NCBI GenBank assembly: GCA_009767595.1
Contig: VSDK01012995.1
Coordinates: 6,391 to 70,390 of the forward strand
Direction of reading: 5' to 3'
DNA length: 64,000 bases
Source: Symbiodinium kawagutii
Taxonomy: Eukaryota; Sar; Dinophyceae; Suessiales; Symbiodiniaceae
In this document: piece by piece, positions 55,625-64,000 of the stretch
How positions within the stretch are numbered: position 1 is the first letter of the stretch
Layout of the letters: each line of letters opens with the position of its first letter
Position numbers and translations under genes: made by a program
The notes under the pieces: generated by a model
What the model saw: only the letters and a program-made list of their open reading frames with translations
Told to the model about the DNA's origin: nothing
The model's database searches: none

Positions 55625-56123
55625 GTACAGCCTTGCTGTGCTGCTCCTGGTTTTTCATCAGAGTTTTTATTCATCTTGTGTTTAGCCCTTGGAACAACTG
55701 GCAGCTGGTGGTCCTTTACACATCAAATAGCCTTATCAAGTTTAGCAGGTCGGAACATGGTGCAAAACTGGGCCACTATTCCAATCAGCCATGATCAGTA
55801 ACACCTTTGAAGTACACCGTTAACGGAGAATCACATCGAACAAATGCCATGATTAATGTCACTTTGGAATTTGGTGACCATGATTTGAACATCTTCGAAC
55901 CACTTGGGTTGGGCAATGGGTCATGATTCAACAAAGCAAAGGCTTCTGCTGCCCGGTAAACACCACATAGTGATGGTTCCATGGTGAACATCCCCAGAAA
56001 GGTGGAGGTATCCTAACCCAGCAATATTGCAGTCAAATCGTGGTGGAGCCCATGGGTCCAAAAGGGAATGGGATCTGAATAGCTGTTCTATTTTGTTCGC
56101 CAGTTGATTGCTGCGGCCTTCAG

Positions 56124-56180
56124 CTCATGGTTGTCAAATGTCGTTGATGAGAATGGCTGATTCTCTGCTGTCAAAGACTG
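56124..56180 (+). CDS. short candidate exon
   Basis: The acceptor CTGCGGCCTTCAG and the donor AGACTG|GTAAGT bound 57 nt (HGCQMSLMRMADSLLSKT). Both splice sites are near-consensus. Confidence 0.45.
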
Positions 56181-56442
56181 GTAAGTCTGTTGCGAACATG
56201 GCAAGCATTTCAAGAAACCTGGAATTGAGCAACCCGGCATAGCTGATCGACCGCTGAGCGACTACGGAACCATATCCGACTGAACATGCGATCAAGGAGA
56301 AGTACAGGGAATCCAGTCAAGCTCGGTGTGCCAATGCCGAGGTGACACAACGAATGATCCAAGCAACCAACAACCAAATGTCAGAACCAACAAACCAATC
56401 AATCTCAATCAATTGTGTGTATAGATATATAAACAATTACCG

Positions 56443-56540
56443 GTGTTTCTCAAGTCATAGGTGTACCCCCCAATCATCCATGAATAGTCATTTTTAGTAA
56501 CAAACCGACCATAACACCTTTTTGAGATCTCAAGAAACCA
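56443..56540. mobile_element. family A element (TTTCTCAAGTCAT subtype)
   Basis: The left end GGTGTTTCTCAAGTCATAGG, the inner words AATAGTCATTTTTAGTAAC and AAACCGACCATA, and the right end TTGAGATCTCAAGAAACCAC identify it as family A. Confidence 0.75.
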
Positions 56541-56559
56541 CCATATAGTCATTGTTAAA

Positions 56560-56885
56560 TCATTGTTGTTGGTGGTCATCCCCTATAATTTGGCACTATT
56601 AGCATCTATGAACCGTGATCATTTTACATAACTGCGATACATTGATTATTAACATTGTTTGTTATCCCCTATAATGATCAATATTCAATACTATGATAAT
56701 ATATGTTCAATTTTATCCCCTATAGTTAATCATTTACATTATTTATTATCCACTATACTGAATAACGTGATAGTTGAATATAATGATTAACTATAATGAT
56801 TATTATCTATAATGATTATCTATTATCCACTACAATGATTATCCCTATAGTGATTAACTATAATAATTGATTATACTATCGTTGA
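56560..56885. repeat. AT-rich degenerate repeat of TATAATGATTA words
   Basis: Words such as ATTATCCCCTATAATGAT and TATAATGATTAT recur about ten times without a fixed period. Confidence 0.6.
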
Positions 56886-57078
56886 TTTGGACATTGAAAG
56901 CTGGTGACGTTACCACTTTGAGGTGGGGCTGCCTCTGCCCTTGGTCAATTCCAACGCCCGTCCCGTACCCACAACTTCAAGCAAATAAGGACTACTAAGC
57001 CACTAAGCCTTTAAGATCCTTAAAGGGCGGCGGTTTCAACCAGGTTTTCATTGGCCAATCACTATCTTAAACATTGAG

Positions 57079-57123
57079 AAACGTGTACCATCAAAGTTCC
57101 CTTCTGTGAAGCACCTGCCCATG
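57079..57123 (+). CDS. short candidate exon abutting a family B element
   Basis: The acceptor AAACATTGAG is followed by 15 codons (KRVPSKFPSVKHLPM) and the donor CCCATG|GTGGTT, which is the left end of the family B element. Confidence 0.35.
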
Positions 57124-57222
57124 GTGGTTTCAACCCCCATTGAAAAACATGCTCCTCAACCAAACAATTGTTAATCATTGCTAGGGCTAGGGAAAATAAA
57201 ACGTTTGAAACCACCAACCGGA
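57121..57222. mobile_element. family B element
   Basis: The left end ATGGTGGTTTCAACCCCCAT, the inner word TAGGGAAAATAAAACG and the right end TTTGAAACCACCAACCGG identify it. The right end lacks the usual CAG, so a downstream ATTTTAG may be used as acceptor. Confidence 0.75.
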
Positions 57223-57239
57223 TTTTAGTATATAGTGGT

Positions 57240-58012
57240 TGATAATGTTCGTGGTTGACACGCCATGGTTTCTAATATTAATATTACTAAGGTTTGTTCA
57301 TTTTTAGTGCCCGTTTCAAATGATTTTCGAAACCACATTTCTTCTAAAAAGGCCATGGTTTCGAATTATCATTTGGTGAACGGTTTTCTCCTGGGAGCTT
57401 CTCGCTACAACGATCCCAGGGGACCTTTAAAGAGCTACTAAGGATACCCCTGTAAGGTCTGTAAGGCCCTTAAATTGCGAGATTACCAGGAAAATCCACT
57501 GATTCTGCTGCATGAAAGGAGATCAAGAGTCTGAAATGACACGATTTACACAGGAAGATTGGAATATGACATCGATGGCATGCGATGGACCACCGGAAAG
57601 TCTGGGATGATTAGGGGCGTCTAATTTGCGTCGATTTCAGTAGTTGATTGATCACCTACAACGGAGCACAAGGGATCCAGAGCGGATTTAATTTGAGAGT
57701 TTGTCACATTAGATTCTCCATTGGATCGTTCCTTCAAAGGACATGATCTCTATGCTGAATGATTCGCAAAGTTGTTTCTTCTTCCATCCAAAATAAATCA
57801 AACAACTTACCATCCATCCATCCCTTCCCAAAGGAGACATAGGCACCGCAAAGGGTCCGGCCCATTGTATCACCCATATAGATAGCTTGCTTCATACAAA
57901 AGCAAAGCCGGAACCCAGAGTTTAGTTGCCACATGTTGCCACTAGGACCTCAGGATTGGCTACTTCCTCTGGTTCTTGGAGCTGATAAGCTACCAGCTCT
58001 GGCAATGAACCA
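57240..58012. other. no confident exon
   Basis: The words CATGGTTTCGAATTATC / CATGGTTTCTAATATTA recur at 57262 and 57352. No paired splice signals were seen. Confidence 0.4.
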
Positions 58013-58137
58013 ATGGAAACTCAGTTGTTGACTGCGGATTCCGCCACTGTCGCTGATCTTCCAAGGTCTCTAAGATCCTCCATGCCCATCGACACCGCTT
58101 GGGGCGAACGCATTTCAGGCAGCTGCTGTGAATGTGA
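58013..58137 (+). CDS. candidate exon, possible start
   Basis: The ATG at 58013 opens a GC3-rich frame (METQLLTADSATVADLPRSL then RSSMPIDTAWGERISGS), with a GT donor at GCTGCT|GTGAAT or a later one. The frame stays open to 58225. A signal-free N-terminus with Ser/Thr-rich sequence is implied if the ATG is used. Confidence 0.4.
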
Positions 58138-58633
58138 CTTGGGGTTTACCATAGTTCACCCATGGAAAATCTACACATGTGCATCATGTACTATGCTGTT
58201 CTCATTGCTTAAAAGGAATCAATATTGATGACACCTTGTGAAGGGGTCACGTTAGCAACACCAGCTTAACCGCCATGCGCAGCGTATGGAGAGAAAATTC
58301 ATGATTTGCATCCTTTGCTGTTGATTCAGCAAGCAAGTAAACAAACAAGTGAACAAACACCACGTAAAAGTGAAGCTTCCTGACTCCTTGATACAAACAC
58401 GGTTTAGGTGCGATAAGGAACATCTACTGCTTGAAACGCAAGGCAATTGCTGCTCTGCCCAGCTACAAAACAAATCTAATATGAAGAGTAGTGAAGAACT
58501 GCCTGCTTACTGGATCATACTTCGGACTATGATCCCCTTTGATATCAGTTAGCACGCCTGTTGGTAGTTCAAAATTCGGAGTGACATGGGCATGGCCTTT
58601 CTGCGCGCTTTCGATGTTCATGGAAGAATCTAG

Positions 58634-59062
58634 GGTTCAAGCGCACAAACCGTCGGTTGCCGCAAATGAGCTGATGTCATTTACTCGCGCAAGGAAAAAA
58701 GGCGCGGTAACATGAATCAACGTTGCCGATTTGGACAGGCAAACGTATGGAATCAAACTTCGGTCACAAACCATTGTGACTTGCCGCTGATGTTGAGCCC
58801 CTACACATCATTCAGAAGGAAATTTATACATTTGGGGTGAAAAACAAAGGGAGCGTTGATGTTCGGGGGAAAGATTTACTGGGTTAATTTGGTTAACGAT
58901 AATCTTGGAGTTGTGTCCCCAAGAACAGTTTCCAAGGGCCTTGGCAGCCACCACAGCACCACCAAGAGCAACAACAACAATTGACCCGGCTGATGTCCAG
59001 CGGTGCCGTGGAAACAGCCCAGGGTCAAGCACAAACACAACGGGTGCCCGAACAGGAAACAG
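58634..59062 (+). CDS. two-exon segment: basic then Thr-rich
   Basis: Exon 58634-58706 (acceptor GAATCTAG, donor GGCGCG|GTAACA) reads VQAHKPSVAANELMSFTRAR then KKGA. Exon 58929-59062 (acceptor CCAAGAACAG, donor GGAAACAG|GTTGAC) reads FPRALAATTAPPRATTTIDP and then a Ser/Thr/Gly-rich stretch. They join in phase 0. An in-frame ATG at 58620, just before the first acceptor, could start the protein if that exon is unspliced at its 5' end. The minus strand of the second exon is hydrophobic and open but lacks paired splice sites. Confidence 0.45.
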
Positions 59063-59069
59063 GTTGACC

Positions 59070-60174
59070 AAGTGAACTATCAGAAAAAGGTGTGGGCAAA
59101 TGGTTTTGGACATTGGAAAAACTGTGTTTTGCAATTCTTGTGTCCGAACTTACCCCAAAACCTTGCGTTTAATAAGTAGGTGGGGGCTCGCCCTGCTTGA
59201 TTTTTTAGGATCATGACCGATGAAAAAAAACCCTTTAGTCAATTACATCGCCAACTTTCAACGGACCTCCCCAAAGGTCGATCACATATTTTTTGATTCA
59301 TTAATCTGAACAGGAGACAGTCAAGAAATGTTGTCGCTGATTTGAACTGAAGTCAGATGGCATATTTCATCATTGGATGTTGTGTCCTGTTTCTGCTGGC
59401 TTGCAACCCTGAGCTGAACGATTCAGACACATTAAGCACACAACATGATCAGTCAACAACTGACAACAAATATCAACAAATCAGATGCATCGTGCCAGAC
59501 ATGGTCCACCAATAAGTAATAATAACGATGAACATTTCACAACTGGTTGCTTCATGTCGTTTCATGAACCGCGCCGCCGTGTGCTGATTCTGGGTAAACC
59601 CCCGTCCACGGATCAGCCACCAAAAAAACACACATTGAACATTCAAGCACGATTTGAATAAACATCATCGCAGAGCTACATTTTCTCAAACATGCATGTT
59701 CTACCGTGCATCTGGTTGAAAAAGTAAATGTGTGCAAAAATAGAAATGCATTCCACATCAACAAATACGTATATCAATATTCAGATTATTGCACATTGAT
59801 GTGTTTATTGGTAGCCATTTCCACATGCGTGTACGAAAGTAAATAAACAAATAAACAAACGTATGCATAAAGAATGAAATAGATAGGTTTGCGTACGCAG
59901 CGTGTGCCATACATCACAAAAAACAATCTACATAGATGAATTCAACATATTAGATAATCATATCATATATACGCATGGCCAGTTGTTCTTCGAATTATTA
60001 CCGTATAACCGTAAATGTCACCCTCTAGTAAACCAACATGGCAGTGGAAAATCCACCAATCATCAATGGTTTCCCAGGGCTTCTCTTTCAAATATGGTGT
60101 TTTTCCACTGCTATGTTAGTTTATCAGAGTGTAAACGTTCTACAAGACAACCATTCACACCGCGTGTATTTCAG
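59070..60174. other. no confident exon
   Basis: The sequence is AT-rich with a few open frames. Nothing in it carries both a convincing acceptor and donor. Confidence 0.4.
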
Positions 60175-60228
60175 GTGGCTAATCGTCGGGTCGGGGCCCT
60201 TGAATCCTTCCGGGTTTCCGAGCAGCTG
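60175..60228 (+). CDS. short candidate exon
   Basis: The acceptor GCGTGTATTTCAG is followed by 18 codons (VANRRVGALESFRVSEQL) and the donor CAGCTG|GTGCTT. The frame stays open through the CAAC repeat to 60321. Confidence 0.4.
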
Positions 60229-60266
60229 GTGCTTTCCAGCCCAATGAGAACATTGTCTCAACCAAG

Positions 60267-60303
60267 CAACCAACCAACCAACCAACCAACCAACCAACCA
60301 ACC
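60267..60303. repeat. CAAC microsatellite
   Basis: About eight copies of AACC lie in tandem. Confidence 0.95.
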
Positions 60304-60393
60304 ATTTGCCACTGTGAAAAATGAGACATGTGAAGCAAAGCACCAAGCAGTTCAGTGGAAATCTCCTGGATATCTGGCGTCTCCAGATTGAAG

Positions 60394-60740
60394 TGTCATG
60401 AAGGTCGTCTTGGTGGAAGCACGACGAGGACGACCATGTCAACAAAAAAACGGATGACATCCGACCAACCCTCACAGCGCATGGCGCGAATGCGCCCGCC
60501 AAGTCCAGGTGGACTAACTCACTGACCGACCCAAACAGTTGGGCATGGTGTACATCCCAAGGGGCCTAGCTTGCGCCAAACACGGAAGGGGATTGATGAC
60601 ATTAGGGGTGGCCACCGAGCTGAGAATCACAACCAACTGGGATGGATTTCCCATCTTTTTTGGGATCCCTTCTCAGCCTCTCGGCGGCTGGCTTGCTATG
60701 TTATATCTTTTCGGGGCTTCCCAGGATGCACTCCCACGTT
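60394..60740 (+). CDS. candidate exon pair separated by a possible 30-nt intron
   Basis: The segment 60394-60508 (acceptor CAGATTGAAG, donor AGTCCAG|GTGGAC) reads MSTKKRMTSDQPSQRMARMR then PPSP. The segment 60539-60740 (acceptor GACCCAAACAG) reads LGMVYIPRGLACAKHGRGLM, with a hydrophobic stretch further on (SQPLGGWLAMLYLFGAS). Between them lies a GT...AG interval of only 30 nt. Joining there puts the second segment in a different frame, which is also open (RQTRKGIDDIRGGHRAENHN), so either reading is possible. The two segments may instead belong to different splice events. Confidence 0.35.
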
Positions 60741-60826
60741 GATTACAGTATATTCAATATACTACAGGGGATCCAAAACACATGACCATTTATGAATGAT
60801 GATGAATGTTTCTCAGCCCATTTCAG

Positions 60827-61254
60827 CCCACCGAACCTGGTGAAAGATGACTTGACGGTGCCGAAAAAGTTCAGCGCGCTGCGAGTCCGAAAGCGGAAAC
60901 GACGGCTGTCGTCTCGACGGCATTCGGAAGGGTCAGCGCTCCACGCTTCCCGTAAGGTGCGGGCCGTCATCCAGAAAGAAGTGGAATTGAGCAATGCTCT
61001 TGTGACGCTGGTCTATGTCAATGACCCTTCTATATATGGTGGTTTCTCAAGTCATGACCGGGTTCCCCAGTTATTATCCATTAATGATAGTAACAAACCA
61101 AGCATAACCTGGGGGTGCCCCATTTTTGAGAATCCATGTGCATTATGAAGCACCGCTCAAGCTCGCTTCTGTTGAACAAAACGAATGATGGGCATTTCCT
61201 GGGGCTCAGCAGGGGGGCGCGGGGCGCCTCGGCAACCTGTTGGAATCTCGCTGG
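60827..61254 (+). CDS. two exons joined across a family A introner
   Basis: Exon 60827-61038 (acceptor CCCATTTCAG) encodes a basic region (SALRVRKRKRRLSSRRHSEG) and a helix ending VELSNALVTLVYVNDPSIY. Exon 61131-61254 encodes SMCIMKHRSSSLLLNKTNDG, then HFLGLSRGARGASATCWNLA, and ends at GCTGG|GTGAGA. The intron 61039-61130 (92 nt) is a family A element. Both exons are fully open, phases match (1 to 2), and the downstream frame would stop early in the other phases. An internal GT at CCCGTAAG|GTGCGG (60956) is a possible alternative donor. The minus strand of the first exon is open too. No family was recognised. Confidence 0.5.
61033..61140 (+). mobile_element. family A element forming the intron 61039-61130
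   Basis: The left end TATATGGTGGTTTCTCAAGT and the right end CCCCATTTTTGAGAATCCAT form inverted repeats. The donor GTGGTTTC begins in the left repeat. The acceptor TTTTTGAG lies about ten bases inside the right end, so the last part of the right repeat becomes exon sequence. Confidence 0.8.
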
Positions 61255-61773
61255 GTGAGAAACCGCTGATGGAACCTGGAGGATCTTGGACTCCATTCCC
61301 GTGACAAAGCTGTGATCACACGCCTGTGGTGCTGGTGTTGGCGTAGCCAAAAATGATCGGCTATAGGCTATAGGTAGGCCTATGAGTCGCCGTATCTGTG
61401 AATGGACATGATCTTAGAGTCTATTTTTGTGATTACCGGTAGCCTCCTCTTGGCCTCTTGGCCCTAGAAACAACTGTGGGCGCACTAGTGCTGGGCCTGT
61501 CACAATGCTGGTCTCAGCGACCGGCTGGTGGAACTCCAACTTTTGGTTCCAGAACAATCAAACTAATCAGTCCCAAAAATGCTAAATTCCAAAGGGGCCA
61601 GGGAGCAGCCATGAATTCGGAACAATTCGGATAGGTATTTTGGAAGTGGATCTGACTCCATGCACCGTTGGTCCATTAGTATGATGGTTGATGGCTGATT
61701 GCTAGTTGATCGTCCACTGAATGGTTAATGAATGGTTGGTCCATTTCTCAAGTCCACTTTCCTCTCCTCGGAG

Positions 61774-61857
61774 TCGAAAAAGGGTTCGGTGACACAAGAC
61801 GCGGACGGCTGTTTGTCCAATCACGCACGCGTCCAGGCCGAAGAAATCATCCTGGTG
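61774..61857 (+). CDS. candidate exon
   Basis: The pyrimidine-rich acceptor TTCCTCTCCTCGGAG is followed by 28 codons (SKKGSVTQDADGCLSNHARV then QAEEIILV) and the donor CTGGTG|GTGAGA, phase 0 at both ends. A second frame over the same sequence is open much further (to 62084) but with AT-rich third positions. Confidence 0.5.
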
Positions 61858-62077
61858 GTGAGATCAAGTTCAAGCAACTGATGGGTGGAAAATGCTGGAA
61901 ATATGTCATGATCTGTCCATACATGGTCGTACCTACGCACCATCCCAGCCACTGGGGGAGTACACAATTTGCGGACAAACCATGTGGGTATGGATCAAGC
62001 CAACAGCCATTCATGGGATGTGAACAGGAAGGGGTACAGGGTAACCAGGGTATTGACTCACAGCCAAAGGAAAGAAG

Positions 62078-62195
62078 TGGCTAAGGGTCGATATTTATCA
62101 ACCAGCTAATGGGGGATTTCCACCAACAAGAATAGGGAAAACCATGGTGAATAGTAGGGGAACCAGGGATACGGGGTTTTGACCCACAGCCAAGT
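62078..62195. mobile_element. family C element, inverted
   Basis: TGGCTAAGGGTCGATATTTA, GGGGATTTCCACCAACAA, GGGGAACCAGGGATACGGGG and TTTTGACCCACAGCCA match the inverted copy at 41562. Confidence 0.8.
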
Positions 62196-62468
62196 AGGTA
62201 CGGAAAGACCCAAGCAAAGAAATTGCAGGATAGACATATACACATTACATGGCCTATGTGATCACAGAACTCAGCAGCCAGTTGTGAGGTTGCGTGCAAA
62301 GCCGCGGTCAACTGACCTGCATTTTCTTCTAATGTTTCGCTCCAACGGTCAGGTCGGCCACAGTTGGCTGCGGTATCCTTGGTGCTTGTTTTAGTCATCC
62401 AACTCCTTGTCCCCCCAAATGATCACTGTGTTGTTGGTTTGCCTAAAATCTACTATAGCCCTAGCTAG

Positions 62469-62883
62469 AACTAACTTTGTTTCCCTTGCAAACAATGCCA
62501 CTATAACTCTATGTTGGTATGGTGGTTTCTCAAAATAGGGGTACCCTACAAATCATCCAATACTAGTTATTGCTAGTAAGAAACCTATCATAACTTTGGG
62601 GATGGCTTGAGGAACCGTCATATGGTCGGTGTATATCATCCATGTCTTATATGGCTGTGGGTCAAAACCCTGTAGCCCTGGTTCCCCCATCATTAACCAT
62701 TGTTTTCCCTATCATTGGTTGGGTCATTATCCCCCATTAGTTGGTTGGTTAAAGCCTTGACCTATAGCCATATGTTTCCTATGGTTTCACGATGCGACTC
62801 ACCATGCCTCACCCTGTTCCACCAGCAGTTTCTCGGTCAAGGCCCCGACACAAAGAGAGCACTGTAGCTTTGCGTCTCGATGA
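62469..62883 (+). CDS. three exons joined across two different introners, ending in a stop
   Basis: Exons 62469-62521, 62612-62653 (42 nt) and 62768-62883 (TGA) join in phase 1 each time. The first follows AGCCCTAGCTAG and reads NFVSLANNATITLCWY. The middle one reads TVIWSVYIIHVLY and the last starts ICFLWFHDATHHASPC. The middle and last exons together give a continuous hydrophobic helix interrupted exactly by the family C element. The intron 62522-62611 is a family A element with a GT donor. The intron 62654-62767 is a family C element with a GC donor and the acceptor GACCTATAG. A competing frame of exon three is open for 64 codons to a donor at 62959 (SRPRHKESTVALRLDEPPAA), so the C-terminal frame is not settled. 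Confidence 0.5.
62519..62624 (+). mobile_element. family A element forming the intron 62522-62611
   Basis: The left end ATGGTGGTTTCTCAAAATAG and the right end GGGATGGCTTGAGGAACCGT with CATATGG following form inverted repeats. The inner words AAATCATCCAATACTAGTTA and TAGTAAGAAACC are those of the family. Confidence 0.8.
62649..62773 (+). mobile_element. family C element forming the intron 62654-62767
   Basis: The left end ATATGGCTGTGGGTCAAAAC and the right end GCCTTGACCTATAGCCATAT form inverted repeats. The inner sequence is nearly identical to the copy at 11859, more than 50 kb away. Confidence 0.85.
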
Positions 62884-62959
62884 GCCACCTGCGGCCCGGA
62901 ACAAGCGTCGTCACCTACGATGGACCCAGCTTGCGCTTGTCACCTACGGTACCAGCCAA

Positions 62960-63689
62960 GTCTAAGTGAGGAAACCTGGGGAATAACCCACGACCGTAAT
63001 CATGGCACTGACAACTACGCTTGAGCTACCATGTCACCATGTCACAGCAGATACTATGCACCAGTGATGAGAATTCCTATGGCAAATGCTGATATCGCAC
63101 TAGGCTGATCACTGTTACCACTCCATCTCTGGGTGAATCCGGCGCTCACTCTACCACTGGATGCTTGGAAGGCAGGCCATGAGGCAATCCCTGAAGCGAA
63201 AACTCTGTCAGTTTGGCTGCACATTTTTGTTGGAGAGGCTGGTTGGATGACAACTAACAGCTGTCAGTTGGGGACTGCAACTAGTACATGAAGCCAAATG
63301 GAAATTCACAGCAGCTTGAGAGACGCTAATGTTTGGAACATGGGTACAATCCCCAAAGCGTATTCACGGTAGAGATCGAGGACTAGCAGAATGCCTTTTT
63401 GAGCTGACAAAGAAACTGTAGATTCGAATTCCGGGATCACAGGCACTCAAAACGATGAGTTTCCGATAATTGGATAAAAATTAAATACCTACTTGTGATA
63501 AGCGTACATGTTTATACAAATGTTCGATGTGTGTGTTGCTTAAAGATAGAGGTCTATACGGATGTTTCTCAAAATTGGGGTAACCCCAAATCATCCCATA
63601 CTAATCATTTATAGTAACGCACCAACTATTCTTGAGGTCTTCTATTTTGAGAAACCACCATATGGTCAATGGTGACTGTTGGCATCCAT
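62960..63689. other. no confident exon; contains a family A element
   Basis: Apart from the element at 63559-63664, no GC-rich island with paired splice signals was seen. Confidence 0.4.
63559..63664. mobile_element. family A element
   Basis: The left end CGGATGTTTCTCAAAATTGG, the inner words AAATCATCCCATACTAATCA and TTATAGTAACGCACCAAC, and the right end CTATTTTGAGAAACCACCAT identify it. Confidence 0.8.
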
Positions 63690-63993
63690 CCCTGATGCTG
63701 ATTCACGCTGCCGCGCCTTGTTTGGGTTCTGCCCTTGGGATGTCGTCCGGCCAAATAAAAAGACCATCCCAACCCTCAACAAAGAGATCTGGGTTGTTCT
63801 CATTCCTCAGCTGCACGGAAAATTGCAAAAACCGCCATGGTTGGGCGTTGTGTTTGGCGGTGGGGTGTTCCCAATAGGGAGAAGTAACCTGGATAACTCC
63901 AGGTTCCTCAGCTGCGGCATCAATCAAGATCCTGCCGTTGCCATTCCGAAGAACTTTTTAAGCAGTAAGGATTGGCAGTTGAATCATTCATGA
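63690..63993 (+). CDS. candidate exon region, partial
   Basis: A plus frame of about 100 codons with good third-position GC reads ALFGFCPWDVVRPNKKTIPT then LNKEIWVVLIPQLHGKLQKP and continues with a Gly-rich turn (WLGVVFGGGVFPIG). Exon borders were not fixed, and the 3' part is probably intron. The minus strand is also well-formed (DLFVEGWDGLFIWPDDIPRA), so the strand follows the neighbouring plus exons and is uncertain. The gene probably continues beyond the window. Confidence 0.35.
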
Positions 63994-64000
63994 TCTTTTT

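Overview
The window looks like nuclear DNA of a dinoflagellate or a close alveolate relative. Coding sequence occurs only as short GC-rich islands of about 25-380 nt with strongly GC-rich third codon positions. These islands sit in AT-rich, repeat-filled introns and begin after pyrimidine-rich AG acceptors. They end at GT, and sometimes GC, donors. No prokaryotic operon, Shine-Dalgarno site, rRNA, CRISPR array or long intact ORF was seen. The genus cannot be read from the sequence. None of the proteins was assigned to a named family except one ankyrin-repeat fragment. Gene calls are hand-built exon models resting on open frame, splice motifs and matching intron phase, and they need transcripts for proof. 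| Layout. 0-1.2 kb is a codon-periodic 12-bp minisatellite. About 2.0-13.3 kb holds a plus-strand gene or genes with about 19 candidate exons, including two near-identical 114-bp elements that act as introns. 13.3-18.3 kb contains an isolated minus-strand ankyrin fragment, a 1.3-kb 14-bp satellite and a CpG-rich island with a 73-bp tandem repeat. 18.4-32.4 kb has more plus-strand exons, ending with a plausible terminal exon at 32.4 kb. 32.4-34.3 kb is a tail-to-tail junction without exons. 34.3-42.6 kb carries the best model in the window: a 13-exon minus-strand gene whose exons all join in frame (about 577 codons, membrane-spanning segments, stop codon at 34298). Further minus exons lie up to about 47.8 kb, on both sides of a 34-bp satellite that contains a 531-bp assembly gap. 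About 47.8-48.3 kb is a head-to-head junction. 48.3-64 kb is again plus strand with about 25 candidate exons. | The most notable system is a set of short inverted-repeat elements, at least five families of about 80-200 bp, repeated more than 30 times. Members of several families coincide with introns. Removing them restores an open frame at 12151-12259, 13151-13248, 61039-61130, 62522-62611 and 62654-62767. They carry their own splice donor in or next to the left terminal repeat and their own AG acceptor in the right one. They therefore behave as introners, that is, intron-generating transposable elements. Introners with terminal inverted repeats are known in dinoflagellates; these particular families and their splice-site placement deserve comparison with published ones.
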